From: Affinundibacterium amnicola
GTDB lineage: Bacteria > Pseudomonadota > Gammaproteobacteria > Burkholderiales > Burkholderiaceae_D
Direction of reading: 5' to 3'
Assembly: GCF_014284275.1 (NCBI RefSeq)
Contig: NZ_JACOFU010000008.1
Span: 1 to 64,000 of the forward strand
Length of the DNA: 64,000 nt
The notes below the pieces were generated by a model. The model ran no database searches and was not told where the DNA came from. It was given only the letters and a program-made list of their open reading frames with translations. A program made the translations under genes and the position numbers. Within the stretch, counting starts at the first letter, position 1; each line of letters opens with the position of its first letter. This document shows, in pieces, positions 28,487-38,662 of the stretch.

Positions 28487-31257
28487 CTCAAAATTACTGT
28501 GACAGGTTCCAACATCAAACGTGTTGATAAAGAAGGCACATCTCCAATTCAAACCATTACAGCAAAAGAAATCGCCGAAAGCGGTGCTGGTAATATTGCG
28601 GAATTGATGAAACAGGTTCCATCTATGGGCTCCGACATCAACCAAGATTTAACGGGTGGCACTTTTGCAGCCGGTGTATCCACTGCATCTTTACGTGGCT
28701 TGGGCTCCACTTCAACCTTGATCTTGTTAAATGGTCGTCGTATGACACCATCTGCTTATGCAGATCCAAACAACGGTAACTCCACGTTATATGACTTGAA
28801 CAGTATTCCTTTAAGTGCCATTGAACGCGTTGAGATTTTCAAAGACGGTGCATCTGCGGTGTATGGTTCCGATGCTATCGGTGGTGTTATTAACTTCATC
28901 ACAAAACGTAATTTCCGTGGTGCGGAAGGTGGCGTTAATATCGCTGCAAATGATGATGGAAAATTCGGTCGTAAGCGTGCGAATGCAACTTTCGGCATGG
29001 GTGACTTCGAAAGCAATGGCTACAATGCATTCTTCGCCGTTGACTACTCAAAGCGTGACCGCGTTGCACGTGCGGATGTAACGGATATCGAATACGATAA
29101 ATATTTGATCATGAATGGTCGCTATGCTTCTCCGTACTCTAGTTCAGTTCTAAGTATGCATGGTTTCAAAAAGAAACAGCACCAGGCAGCCGTAACTTTG
29201 GCGTAACCCGTGCAACAATGGGCACCAACCTGATTACAGATATGAGCTGCCCCGACTCTCAAAAATTAACCCTTGGCGCACGCGAAGCCATCTTGCCAAC
29301 AAGTATTTTGTTTGGCCGTACAATCTGTAACTACAATGCAGATTTGTATAGCGAAGCGCAAGGTGAAGCAACAGACTTGAGCGTGATGGGCGTAGGTAGC
29401 TTGAAAATTACTGAAAACGTCAGTGCTTTTGCTGAAGTAGCGTACACAAAATCTGAGCGTCCATACACTGGCGCTGGTGCAACTCTAGGAACTGGCCAAA
29501 CCACGAATTTTAATTCCTCAGGTATCGCTGACCCATTCCAGATTATTTTACCGATCGGTCATCCAGACAATCCATTCCCAACTGCACGCGCATCTGTTTC
29601 TGTTCGCTTGGAAGACAAATTGCGTACACAAACTACGACCAATGAAAATGCTCGTGCAATGGCAGGTTTGAAGGGGTCTAACTATGGTTTCGATTGGGAA
29701 ACTGCAGTGTTGTGGAATCGTTCAGAACGTTTGCAAGAATATGACAATTTCTTCTACATTCCAACTCTGAAGAAAATCAATACCGGCACTTCCATGGCAA
29801 CCTTGTTCAAAGATCCAACGTTGACCAAAGATGTTAAGAACAAAGGTAGTGCTGAAATTATGCAGTGGGATGCAAAAGCGACAACTGAATTTGGTAAATT
29901 GGGTGGCGGTGCAATTGGCTTGGCAACTGGTGTTGAGTTCCGCGAAGAACGCATTGTTTTAGCGCCTGATGCTGACTTAGCAGCAGGGAATATCTTGGGC
30001 TTAGCAAATTCAGTCATCGATGGTAGCCGCAAAGTTTCATCAGCGTTTATCGAATTGCGTACACCATTCTTGAAAAACTTTGAAATGGACTTCGCAGGTC
30101 GTTTCGATAAATACCCAGGCATCAAAGCCAATTTCGTACCTAAAGTCGGTGCAAAATGGAATGTTAACGATAGCTTGTCTTTCCGTAGCACTTACGCCGA
30201 AGGATTCCGTGCTCCAGCGCTGGTTCAAGTTTTACCGGGTGGCTCACAATTCTTCTTGAGTGGCTTGTGGGATCCGAAGCGTTGCGAAGATGACGAACAA
30301 ACACCGAAGCCAAATGCAACTGCGGCCGACTGTTCAAAATCAGCTTCTGGTACAGGTGGTGCGAATCCGGATCTGAAGCCAGAGACCGCGAAGAGCTATT
30401 CTTTTGGTCTGATCTTTTCTCCAACACGTAATTTCGACGTGTTAGTAGACTGGTACAAGATTCGTAAAGAAGGCGAAGTCATGTTGGGCAGCGAATTCCA
30501 AGCTTTGAAGGATGAAGACCGCTTCCCGCAAAACATTATTCGTGATCCTAACCCAGTTAACTGGGTAACAAAAGATGGCGTTCCAGTGCCAGGTACAGGT
30601 CCATTGTTATCCGTTAAGTTACCTTGGATTAACCAAGGTGCAACTGAAGTTACTGGTCTTGATGTTGAAATGCGTATGCGTAATAACTTAGGTACTTGGG
30701 GTAACTTGTCCTCCACGTTCCGTGGCTCTTACCAAATTTCATACAAAATCGCCCAAGTTCTTGGCGATGTTGAAAACAACGTAGCTGGTAAGCGTCCTGG
30801 TTTGTATGACTGGAACTTGAGCAGTGGTCCTGATACACCACGCTTCAAAGGTGGTTTATCAACGAACTGGTCACAAGGTCCGCACAGTGTTTCTGGATCA
30901 ATTGCCTATGTTGGCAGCGTTTCATTAATGCGTAATCGCGATGCTGGAACAATTTATCCAGCTGAGTTCTGCCATTACGGTACAAGAAAGGCGACCGATG
31001 CAGTGCCAAATCGTAATACTTCTAACCCACGTTTTGAAGAATTCGAAGAAAGCTGCAAAGTGCCAGATTGGACGACAGTTGGTTTGGGTTACACCTACAC
31101 TGGTTTCAAGAATTTAGGCTTGTCTATCAACATCGCCAATATTTTCGATTCCAAAGCACCATATGACCCAGCTTACGCAACCTCTGGTTACAACACTGGT
31201 TTGCATAACAACCGCGGTCGTTATTTCACTCTCAGTGCGAACTACAAGTTTAACTAA
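28487..31257 (+). pseudogene. TonB-dependent receptor 3, 5'-truncated and frameshifted
   Basis: The two reading frames 28487-29206 and 29218-31257 join into one receptor. The first frame holds the plug: VTGSNIKRVDKEG, LRGLGSTSTLILLNGRRM, then AVYGSDAIGGVINFIT. The second holds the barrel up to NIANIFDSKAPYDPAY and YFTLSANYKF. They are linked by a one-base shift at the A-run near 29166-29175; restoring one A to the run TTCAAAAAG rejoins them as FKKETAPGSRNFGVTRATM. The frame opens right after a TAG (28484-28486) in the middle of the usual TVTGSN motif, so the signal peptide and TonB box are missing. As read, no functional receptor would be made. The family is the classic plug/barrel type, not the Oar type of receptors 1 and 2. 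Confidence 0.85.
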
Positions 31258-31306
31258 GTTTGTGCACAATGAAAGTTAAGGTCTGAACTGACTTAACTGA
31301 CCACAT

Positions 31307-31336
31307 CAAACGCCCCGGCAACGGGGCGTTTGTGTT
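31307..31336 (+). terminator. Terminator after the broken receptor gene
   Basis: CAAACGCCCC and CGGGGCGTTTG form a 10-bp GC-rich stem with a short loop, followed by TGTGTTT. It lies about 50 bases past the receptor stop codon and before the S9 peptidase gene. Confidence 0.8.
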
Positions 31337-31418
31337 TACACAGCATGAATATAAATGCTTATTTTTCTCAAAAGGAAATTCGTTAAGCATCGTTTTAATT
31401 ATTACCTGGGAACTTCAT

Positions 31419-33383
31419 ATGAAAATATCTAAATGGAAAAGTCTGTTGATTGCAGCCTTTATCTGCTGTAGTTCAATTGTGCAGGCAGAAACCAAAGCAC
31501 TTCCACCAATTGAAAGCTTCTTTAAATTAAATAATTTTGGCGGAGCAAATCTTGCTCCCGACGGCAAACATGTAGCGCTACTTATGGCAGGCCCCGATCA
31601 GCGTTTAGCATTGGCAGTTATGGACACGGCCACCAATAAACTACAGGTGATCGCAAAGTACTCCAATCTGGATATTGTGAGCGTCACGTGGATCAATAAC
31701 CATAGACTGGCTTACACCATGGGTGACCGTCAATTGGCGGCTGGCCAACAGAGAATGGGACCTGGTCTTATCGCTATCGATAAAGACGGTAAAAATGAAC
31801 GTGAAATTATTGAACGCAATAATACTGGTAGTGCAAAATTCAGGGTTCTAGGTCCGCGTTATCAATTCTATGGAGCGGTTGGAACGCCTGATTCGAACGA
31901 TATCTTTGTCATTCAAGGTAGTGGAACGCGCAAAAACCCATCTGCGACCTTAATGCGTGTCAACACCACAGATGGCGTAATGACAGGTATTAATAGTCCG
32001 CTTAACACCAGCGGTTTCATGGTAGACGGCAAAGGTGAATTACGCCTTGCTGTTCGACGCATTGAGAAACAAACTGCGATTCTCTACAAAGACCCTAAAA
32101 ATGAAACTTGGCGTACCCTAATCGAGTTTGATAATGTCAATGAGGACGGATTCAGCCCAACTGCGATTGCGCCAGATGGAACTTTATATGTCACCTCGCA
32201 CAATGGCAGCGATACGAAATCTGTGTACAAATACGATTTGGAAAACAATCGCATTATTCCGACGCCATTAGTGGAACTAACAGGATTTGACTTTAATGGC
32301 GGTCTAATATTCAGTAGATCACTCAATAAGCTCATTGGTGTACGCTATGAAACTGATGCTCAAGGAACTGCTTGGCTGGATGAAAGCTTTAAGAAAATTC
32401 AGGAAAAGGTTGACGCCCTGTTACCGAATACCATCAATCGAATTACCCCTCCTCGCGATGGTGGTGAGGTTGTTCAAGTTAGTTCTTTCTCAGACACGAT
32501 TCCAGGTTTATCGTTTATCTACAATACCGTCAGCGGAAAATTATCCCCGCTAGGAATCAGCCGCCCAGAGATCGATGAACGTCAAATGTCTTACAAAAAT
32601 TTTGTAAGAATTAAAGCACGTGATGGCTTAGAAATTCCAACTTACATCACATTACCAAGAAATTCTAATGGCAAAAATTTGCCTTTGATCGTGATGGTTC
32701 ACGGAGGCCCGTATGTACGTGGTGGATCTTGGGGTTGGGACCCACAAGTTCAGTTATTAGCATCACGCGGTTATGCTGTTATTGAGCCAGATTTCCGTGG
32801 CAGTGAGGGCTATGGTAAGAAACTATTTCAATCTGGCTGGAAACAATGGGGATTGAAGATGCAAGACGACCTTGACGATGCTCGTCAGTGGGCAATCGAT
32901 CAAGGCTACGCTGATCCCAATCGTGTTTGTATGGCAGGCGCAAGCTATGGCGGTTACGCCACTTTAATGGGTTTGATTCGTAATCCAGATTTATATCGTT
33001 GTGGCATTAGTTGGGTTGGCGTATCAGATATCAATCTTTTATATGACGTTTCTTGGAGCGACAATTCTGAACAATGGCAAAAATACGGCATGCCATTCCT
33101 GATCGGTGACCAAGAAAAAGACGCGGCGCAACTTAAAGCAACTTCACCATTAGAACAAGCCGCCCGCCTAAAAAATCCTTTAATCTTAGCTTACGGTGCT
33201 GCTGATTATCGTGTTCCACTTGTACACGGAACTAAGTTCTACGATGCAATCAAAGATCATAATAAAGACGTTGAATGGATCGTCTATAAAGACGAAGGTC
33301 ATGGGTGGCGTCGCTTAGATAACAATTTAGATTTCTGGAGCCGTGTCGAGAAGTTCCTAGAAAAGCATCTACAAAAGAAATAA
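31419..33383 (+). CDS. Secreted S9 (prolyl oligopeptidase) family peptidase
   Basis: A 654-residue serine peptidase. A signal peptide (about residues 1-24, ending VQAE) sends it to the periplasm. A beta-propeller of about 350 residues comes next, then the alpha/beta-hydrolase domain with MVHGGPYVRGG, the nucleophile Ser509 in GASYGGY, Asp596 in AADYRVP and His628 in DEGHGW. The family cleaves short peptides, often after proline or acting as acylaminoacyl- or dipeptidyl-peptidases. The ATG at 31419 begins the signal peptide; the frame extends 29 codons upstream into the previous terminator and is not coding there. It follows the TonB receptor genes, fitting peptide use. Confidence 0.93.
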   Translation: MKISKWKSLLIAAFICCSSIVQAETKALPPIESFFKLNNFGGANLAPDGKHVALLMAGPDQRLALAVMDTATNKLQVIAKYSNLDIVSVTWINNHRLAYTMGDRQLAAGQQRMGPGLIAIDKDGKNEREIIERNNTGSAKFRVLGPRYQFYGAVGTPDSNDIFVIQGSGTRKNPSATLMRVNTTDGVMTGINSPLNTSGFMVDGKGELRLAVRRIEKQTAILYKDPKNETWRTLIEFDNVNEDGFSPTAIAPDGTLYVTSHNGSDTKSVYKYDLENNRIIPTPLVELTGFDFNGGLIFSRSLNKLIGVRYETDAQGTAWLDESFKKIQEKVDALLPNTINRITPPRDGGEVVQVSSFSDTIPGLSFIYNTVSGKLSPLGISRPEIDERQMSYKNFVRIKARDGLEIPTYITLPRNSNGKNLPLIVMVHGGPYVRGGSWGWDPQVQLLASRGYAVIEPDFRGSEGYGKKLFQSGWKQWGLKMQDDLDDARQWAIDQGYADPNRVCMAGASYGGYATLMGLIRNPDLYRCGISWVGVSDINLLYDVSWSDNSEQWQKYGMPFLIGDQEKDAAQLKATSPLEQAARLKNPLILAYGAADYRVPLVHGTKFYDAIKDHNKDVEWIVYKDEGHGWRRLDNNLDFWSRVEKFLEKHLQKK

Positions 33384-33395
33384 GTAAATCAACAG

Positions 33396-33433
33396 TAAGG
33401 GTGAATAGATCTATCGATTCACCCTTATTTCCT
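33396..33433. terminator. Bidirectional terminator between convergent peptidase genes
   Basis: TAAGGGTGAAT (33396-33406) pairs perfectly with ATTCACCCTTA (33417-33427) around a 10-base loop, followed by TTTCCTT. It serves the S9 peptidase gene and possibly the convergent M64 gene. Confidence 0.7.
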
Positions 33434-33464
33434 TCAGATTAAAGAAGACGACGATATTCGGTCA

Positions 33465-35390
33465 TCAAGTAAACAAAATCTGCCCTTCAGCAATACCAAT
33501 TAGTGCCAACGCTGCTTGCGTATCAGTTGGCGTGACCGACTTGGCGATCTCAATACCTTGCTTAATCGAAGTTATATCATCAAGATAATTCAGACCCCAA
33601 TCGACTGCAAATTTATTCGCGACCAAGGCCTTATTATCAAGCAAATCTGCAACCCAACCCCAAGTGACATCGCCCTTATAACTATGCGCACTGTCCAAAA
33701 TTCCATGCACCACACTACCACGAGTCTGACCTGCACTTAACAAACCAGTCCAATATGCTAAGCCACCAGCATCTGCGCCATCTGTTCGTCCCAGTACATT
33801 TTTGTAAATCACATTGATAAAATTTTGATTTGACATATTTGCGGTGTATTCGGTCAAATCACCATACTCAAGCGCGGCACCATAGAATGAATTGGCAATA
33901 TCAGTTAAGGATCTACCCGATTTAAATTCATCTATCCAATAATTTAATCCATTCGCATCTGGAACACGATTGAAGAAGGCGACGTACAATTCCTGCAGCG
34001 ATTTCAATACTGTCGCCGGCAGGCTAGATGCGTTATGACGAATAGACAAATTCAGCGAGAAATCTTGAAACTGAATATTTTCAATATTTCTCAAAGCCCA
34101 CATGTCTGATTCTTGCATGCCAAGCATCATGGTGCCCGTCTCTAAGCGATGTAACTGCAACTGAGGCAAATTCGACAAGGTCAATCCAAACTTCATGACA
34201 TCGTTGCCCGCTCCGCCATCAAAATAGATCTTTTTAATTGTTTGGACATCAGGAATTTCAATCAAATTTTTGGCATCCGTGAAACGCAAAATTTGATTCG
34301 CATCCATCACATTGGAAACATAATTTACAGCGCTGATATCTTTGACTGCGACGCGTTCGCTAATGATTTCGACTTGTTGCGTTGAGCTTAAATTTTTCCG
34401 TATGATGCCGCTATTATCGATGGTAGTCAGGCTAAATGAGTTTCCACTGTTGTACACACCATGGCCATAACCGTCCAATACAGTCTTTTGCGAGCCATTG
34501 GCCAACACCATCGCGCCAGATTTCCACGTATAAGACAACAAACCATTATTCGGAGTAGCGGCACTGTACATACCTGGAAAAACCGAGCCTACCGACAGAT
34601 AATCACCAATGGATTGATAGTATTTCAACGCGAAGGCTTCTTTTTGTGGAGCGCTAAATGGCACATCCAGATACAGCATTTTTGAATTCTGTGTAGCACG
34701 CCAAATTCCATTTGAACGGTAATAACCACCTTCATATGTGCCAATCACACCCAACTCACCATCAGCGTACCCCATCCAGTCTTGCCAGGGAATACGACTT
34801 AAAGAATCTGTTACGTGTGCACTATTCCGAAACTCCGAATTAGTCGTTGGAAAATCTTTGGCCACTACCGAGTCCACGTATTCGTCCTGCAAATTAGCAA
34901 AGCTATGACCAATCTCATGCAATGCCAACTCTGACGCCAATCGATTACCCGCCGACGCCCACGCAATGGAACCGCCAGCACCACCATATAAAGGCGTATT
35001 CACTAATACGATAATTAATTCGTGTGCATCTGGCGTCAGTGCTCCAGCAACTTCGCGTTCAACTTTAGCACCATCACCATAAAGTAAGCGTCCATCACTA
35101 CCATGTTGCGTTGCTTCAAAATATGTTTTTACCTGAATATTATTATTCGGTTGATCGGTACCCGATTGTTCAGACGCAAAAAAGAGCGCTGTCGCATTAA
35201 AGAATCCTTGATAATCTGAAAACGGCGCGTTCAGGCGCGCATTATCTTTACTCAAAAAACTCGTGATAAACGTATTGGCATCATCAATAAACTTATCACG
35301 CTCTGCCAAAGTATACCCTTCGGCAACGATCACAATGTCAACACGCTTTGCACTGTCTCCCGTTTTTAAAATAGGAATAATATCTGCCAT
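33465..35390 (-). CDS. M64-like zinc peptidase with C-terminal DUF4214
   Basis: A protein of about 641 residues. Residues 15-290 resemble the IgA-peptidase M64 family, with the zinc site HEIGHSFANLQDEY at 158-171. A middle part (about 340-440) resembles beta-strand modules of secreted proteins. The C-terminal part (about 445-640) is DUF4214, seen as LQELYVAFFNRVPDANGLNYW and a second copy YKNVLGRTDGADAGGLAYW. There is no N-terminal signal peptide; DUF4214 proteins are often type I secretion substrates with C-terminal signals, so export by that route is inferred. No transporter genes are nearby. The ATG at 35390 was preferred over a GTG at 35408; neither has a clear ribosome site. Confidence 0.85.
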   Translation of the reverse strand: MADIIPILKTGDSAKRVDIVIVAEGYTLAERDKFIDDANTFITSFLSKDNARLNAPFSDYQGFFNATALFFASEQSGTDQPNNNIQVKTYFEATQHGSDGRLLYGDGAKVEREVAGALTPDAHELIIVLVNTPLYGGAGGSIAWASAGNRLASELALHEIGHSFANLQDEYVDSVVAKDFPTTNSEFRNSAHVTDSLSRIPWQDWMGYADGELGVIGTYEGGYYRSNGIWRATQNSKMLYLDVPFSAPQKEAFALKYYQSIGDYLSVGSVFPGMYSAATPNNGLLSYTWKSGAMVLANGSQKTVLDGYGHGVYNSGNSFSLTTIDNSGIIRKNLSSTQQVEIISERVAVKDISAVNYVSNVMDANQILRFTDAKNLIEIPDVQTIKKIYFDGGAGNDVMKFGLTLSNLPQLQLHRLETGTMMLGMQESDMWALRNIENIQFQDFSLNLSIRHNASSLPATVLKSLQELYVAFFNRVPDANGLNYWIDEFKSGRSLTDIANSFYGAALEYGDLTEYTANMSNQNFINVIYKNVLGRTDGADAGGLAYWTGLLSAGQTRGSVVHGILDSAHSYKGDVTWGWVADLLDNKALVANKFAVDWGLNYLDDITSIKQGIEIAKSVTPTDTQAALALIGIAEGQILFT

Positions 35391-35625
35391 GATGCGTTCA
35401 ATTCTCACAATGAAAAGTCATTGTTTAATATTACGCTAAATTCATTCATTCGTGAATTTTCGAGTAACCTGTTCGAAAGCATTTAATTTGTCAAATTTTG
35501 TGTCACATTGATGTAAATTCGCCAAAACTTAGAATACATCTTAATTGAACTAAGGATCAGTTCGATACTCAATATGCTGATGATATGAAGTAGCTGTAAG
35601 GTAAAAAATCATTCATGGAACTATT

Positions 35626-37209
35626 ATGCAAAAAATCAAAATCATTGTTGCCCTGCTCTCTACGATAAGTAGCTTCAGTATTGCTGCTGAAAATCATTTC
35701 CGCGTAACTCCCGCACCCGCTCGCCAAGAAGGGCAAGGTCCATACACGCAGTTAATTTTAAGAGAAGTCACTGTCATCAACGGCACAGGCGCTCCTGCAT
35801 TTGGTCCGGCAGACATTGTCATTGAAGGCAATAAAATTACCCAAGTCGCGATTGTTGGTACGCCGACTTCCAACGTCCGTAGCGGGCGACCTAAGTTGAA
35901 AGATGGTGGTAAAGAATTAAATCTGGCTGGGCATTACGTCATGCCTGGCATCGTCGATATGCATGGACACATCGGCGGTAGTGAACAAGGTACGCCTGCA
36001 GAATATGTTTACAAACTATGGCTAGGGCACGGCATTACGACGATCAGAGATCCGTCCTGTGGTAATGGCTTAGCGTTCTGTCTGGATGAAAAAAAACGCA
36101 GTGCCGCCAATCAAATTACCGCGCCACGGATTCTTGCTTACCCCTATTTTGGACAAGGACAAAAAACCGCATTTACAGAGCCTGAACAAGCGCGAGCTTG
36201 GGTTCGTGAAATGAAAAAACAGGGAGCTGATGGTTTGAAATGTTTTGGCTATCGCCCAGATATCTTGCAAGCCGCGTTGGACGAAATCAAAAAACAAGGG
36301 ATGCGTTCCGCTTGCCATCATGCACAAATCGATGTGGCGCGCGTGAATGTTTTAAATACCGCGCGTTGGGGTTTAACTACCATGGAACATTGGTATGGGC
36401 TACCTGAAGCCTTGTTTGATGGGCAAACGGTGCAAGATTATCCTGCTGATTATAATTATCAAAACGAACAACAACGCTTCGGCCAAGCAGGACGCTTGTG
36501 GTCGCAAGCAGCGAAGCCTGGCAGTGCAAAATGGAATGCCGTGATGGATGAGTTGCTTAAACTCGATTTTACGATTGATCCAACCTTTACCATTTATCAG
36601 GCAACCCGCGATGTCATGCGCGCACGCCGTGCTGACTGGCACGATGAGTACACGCTACCGAGTTTAAGCAAATTCTTTACTGCCAATCCCGATTCACATG
36701 GCTCATTTTTCTTTGATTGGGGAACCGAAGAAGAAGTCGCGTGGAAAGAAAATTATCGCTTATGGATGCGCTTCGTCAACGAATATAAAAACCGTGGTGG
36801 GCGCGTCACAGTGGGCTCTGACTCTGGTTACATTTACAAAGTATATGGCTTTGGAACCATAGAAGAATTAGAACTATTACGTGAAGCTGGCTTTCATCCT
36901 TTAGAAGTCATGAAGGCAGCAACACTCTCAGGAGCAGAAGCTTTGGGCATGCAACAAAGCATAGGCAGCATCGAACCTGGTAAGTTAGCAGACCTCGCCA
37001 TTTTGGATGAAAATCCTTTAGCCAACTTTAAAGTGCTATATGGCACAGGCCATATGCGCCTTGATAAAACGGGTAAAGTGAATCAAGTCGGCGGCGTTAA
37101 ATACACAGTCAAGGACGGTATCATTTACGATGCCAAGCAGCTCTTGAGTGATGTCAGAAAAATCGTCAACAAAGCGAAACAAGAGAGTGACAGAAAGCTA
37201 GTTCAGTAA
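35626..37209 (+). CDS. Exported amidohydrolase
   Basis: A 527-residue amidohydrolase-superfamily enzyme with a signal peptide (about 1-21, ending SIAAE). The metal-binding HxH is in MPGIVDMHGHIGG, and the late Asp in VGSDSGY. The C-terminal segment SIGSIEPGKLADLAILDENP is typical of the imidazolonepropionase / Xaa-Pro dipeptidase (prolidase-like) branch. It hydrolyses a C-N bond; the substrate is unknown, but a periplasmic peptidase or cyclic-amide hydrolase would fit the neighbouring S9 and M64 peptidases. It has its own spacer of about 235 bases from the divergent M64 gene. Confidence 0.9.
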   Translation: MQKIKIIVALLSTISSFSIAAENHFRVTPAPARQEGQGPYTQLILREVTVINGTGAPAFGPADIVIEGNKITQVAIVGTPTSNVRSGRPKLKDGGKELNLAGHYVMPGIVDMHGHIGGSEQGTPAEYVYKLWLGHGITTIRDPSCGNGLAFCLDEKKRSAANQITAPRILAYPYFGQGQKTAFTEPEQARAWVREMKKQGADGLKCFGYRPDILQAALDEIKKQGMRSACHHAQIDVARVNVLNTARWGLTTMEHWYGLPEALFDGQTVQDYPADYNYQNEQQRFGQAGRLWSQAAKPGSAKWNAVMDELLKLDFTIDPTFTIYQATRDVMRARRADWHDEYTLPSLSKFFTANPDSHGSFFFDWGTEEEVAWKENYRLWMRFVNEYKNRGGRVTVGSDSGYIYKVYGFGTIEELELLREAGFHPLEVMKAATLSGAEALGMQQSIGSIEPGKLADLAILDENPLANFKVLYGTGHMRLDKTGKVNQVGGVKYTVKDGIIYDAKQLLSDVRKIVNKAKQESDRKLVQ

Positions 37210-37351
37210 GATAATCAAAGACCACGCTAGCCTGACATAATCCGCTTCGAATCCCGGTACATCACGATGTTCAAGATGCAAATCGTAGGCCAGCCAGTTC
37301 GAAGAAAAATTTGCGCTATTTAAATTTATAAGTTCATCAAAAAAATGCACA

Positions 37352-38656
37352 ATGTCTGATGATTCACAACTGATCGCGATTGATCAACTCAAAATTGGTA
37401 TGTTCATCAAGCTCGATTTGAGTTGGTTTGAACATTCCTTTCCGATGAGTTCGTTTAAGATCACAAATCAAAGTCAGTTGAATGAATTACACGCCTTAAA
37501 TCTCAAGCACGTACGCTATATTCCGTCCAAATCAGACCTGCTGTCGACAAGTGCACCTAACAAAGTCAACAAACAAACACTAACAGAGAATATTCCCGTA
37601 TCGGCACAGATTTTCGATAACATCATCGAAGCGAAGCGAGCACGCTTTGAAAAGTTAAGCAAACAACGTGAAGAACTGGCACGTTGTGAAGAGAAATTCG
37701 TACAAGCGGCAAACGTTGTTCGAAGCATTAACAAAACGATTTTTTCTCAACCTGAACAAACAATCAAAGAAGCCAATAAATTGGTCGATAGCGTGGCCGA
37801 AGTTTTTCTCAATTCCAACGACACCGTGATGCACTTAATTCAACAGACCGGTGCCAATGAAGAGCTTTATTTTCACACCTTGAATGTTTCCGTATTAGCG
37901 ATGATGCTGGCAAGTGAGATGAAATGTACAGAAGCACAAATTAAGTCTGTTGGCTTGGCGGCCTTGTTTCATGATCTTGGCAAAGTGAATGTGCCAGAAA
38001 AGATTCTGAATAAAACAGAACCGCTCACCAAGCCAGAACAAAATTTCTTCGAATTACATACGCAATATGGCGTTGATGTCGGACAAAAAGCCGGGCTTCC
38101 CAGCATCGTCTTAGAGGTGATAGAAAATCATCACGAGCACATGGATGGAAGTGGTTACCCTAAAAAGATCAAAGGCGATGCAATCCGCATGCCGACTCGC
38201 ATCGTGACCATCGCCAATGTGTATGACAATCTCTGCAACCACATTGATCCCAGTCAATCGCTAACACCACACGAAGCGCTATCATTAATGTATGCGCATA
38301 AACGGGCGCAATTCGATCCTTCAGTCATGGCGACCATGATTAAAAGTTTGGGCGTCTACCCGCCAGGCACCATTGTTCGCCTATCGAATGAAGCGATAGG
38401 TTTGGTGATGAATGTGAATGTTGGCAAACCTCTGCGTCCACGAGTACTAGTGTACGACGCCGACATTCCTAAGGAAGATGCGATCATTCTGGATCTGGCG
38501 GAAGAAGGTAGTGACTTATCGATTAGTGCCAGTATCCGCCCCGGTGTATTACCAAAAGCGATCTTTGACTATCTGAACCCACGCAAACGCGTTAATTACT
38601 ACTTCGATTCAACTTCTAAAAAATCCGGGAATCATCCTCAAAATGGCGGCGCTTGA
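37352..38656 (+). CDS. HD-GYP cyclic-di-GMP phosphodiesterase
   Basis: A 434-residue protein that should break down cyclic di-GMP. Residues 5-65 form a DUF3391 N-terminal domain (IDQLKIGMFIKLDLSW). The HD-GYP domain spans about 165-330, with HDLGK at 207-211, the HH of NHHEHMDGSGYP, and GYP at 268-270. All metal-binding residues appear present, so it is probably active. The stop is 6 bases before the start of the PAS histidine kinase, so they form one operon. No membrane segment is visible. Confidence 0.95.
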   Translation: MSDDSQLIAIDQLKIGMFIKLDLSWFEHSFPMSSFKITNQSQLNELHALNLKHVRYIPSKSDLLSTSAPNKVNKQTLTENIPVSAQIFDNIIEAKRARFEKLSKQREELARCEEKFVQAANVVRSINKTIFSQPEQTIKEANKLVDSVAEVFLNSNDTVMHLIQQTGANEELYFHTLNVSVLAMMLASEMKCTEAQIKSVGLAALFHDLGKVNVPEKILNKTEPLTKPEQNFFELHTQYGVDVGQKAGLPSIVLEVIENHHEHMDGSGYPKKIKGDAIRMPTRIVTIANVYDNLCNHIDPSQSLTPHEALSLMYAHKRAQFDPSVMATMIKSLGVYPPGTIVRLSNEAIGLVMNVNVGKPLRPRVLVYDADIPKEDAIILDLAEEGSDLSISASIRPGVLPKAIFDYLNPRKRVNYYFDSTSKKSGNHPQNGGA

Positions 38657-38662
38657 GGAATC

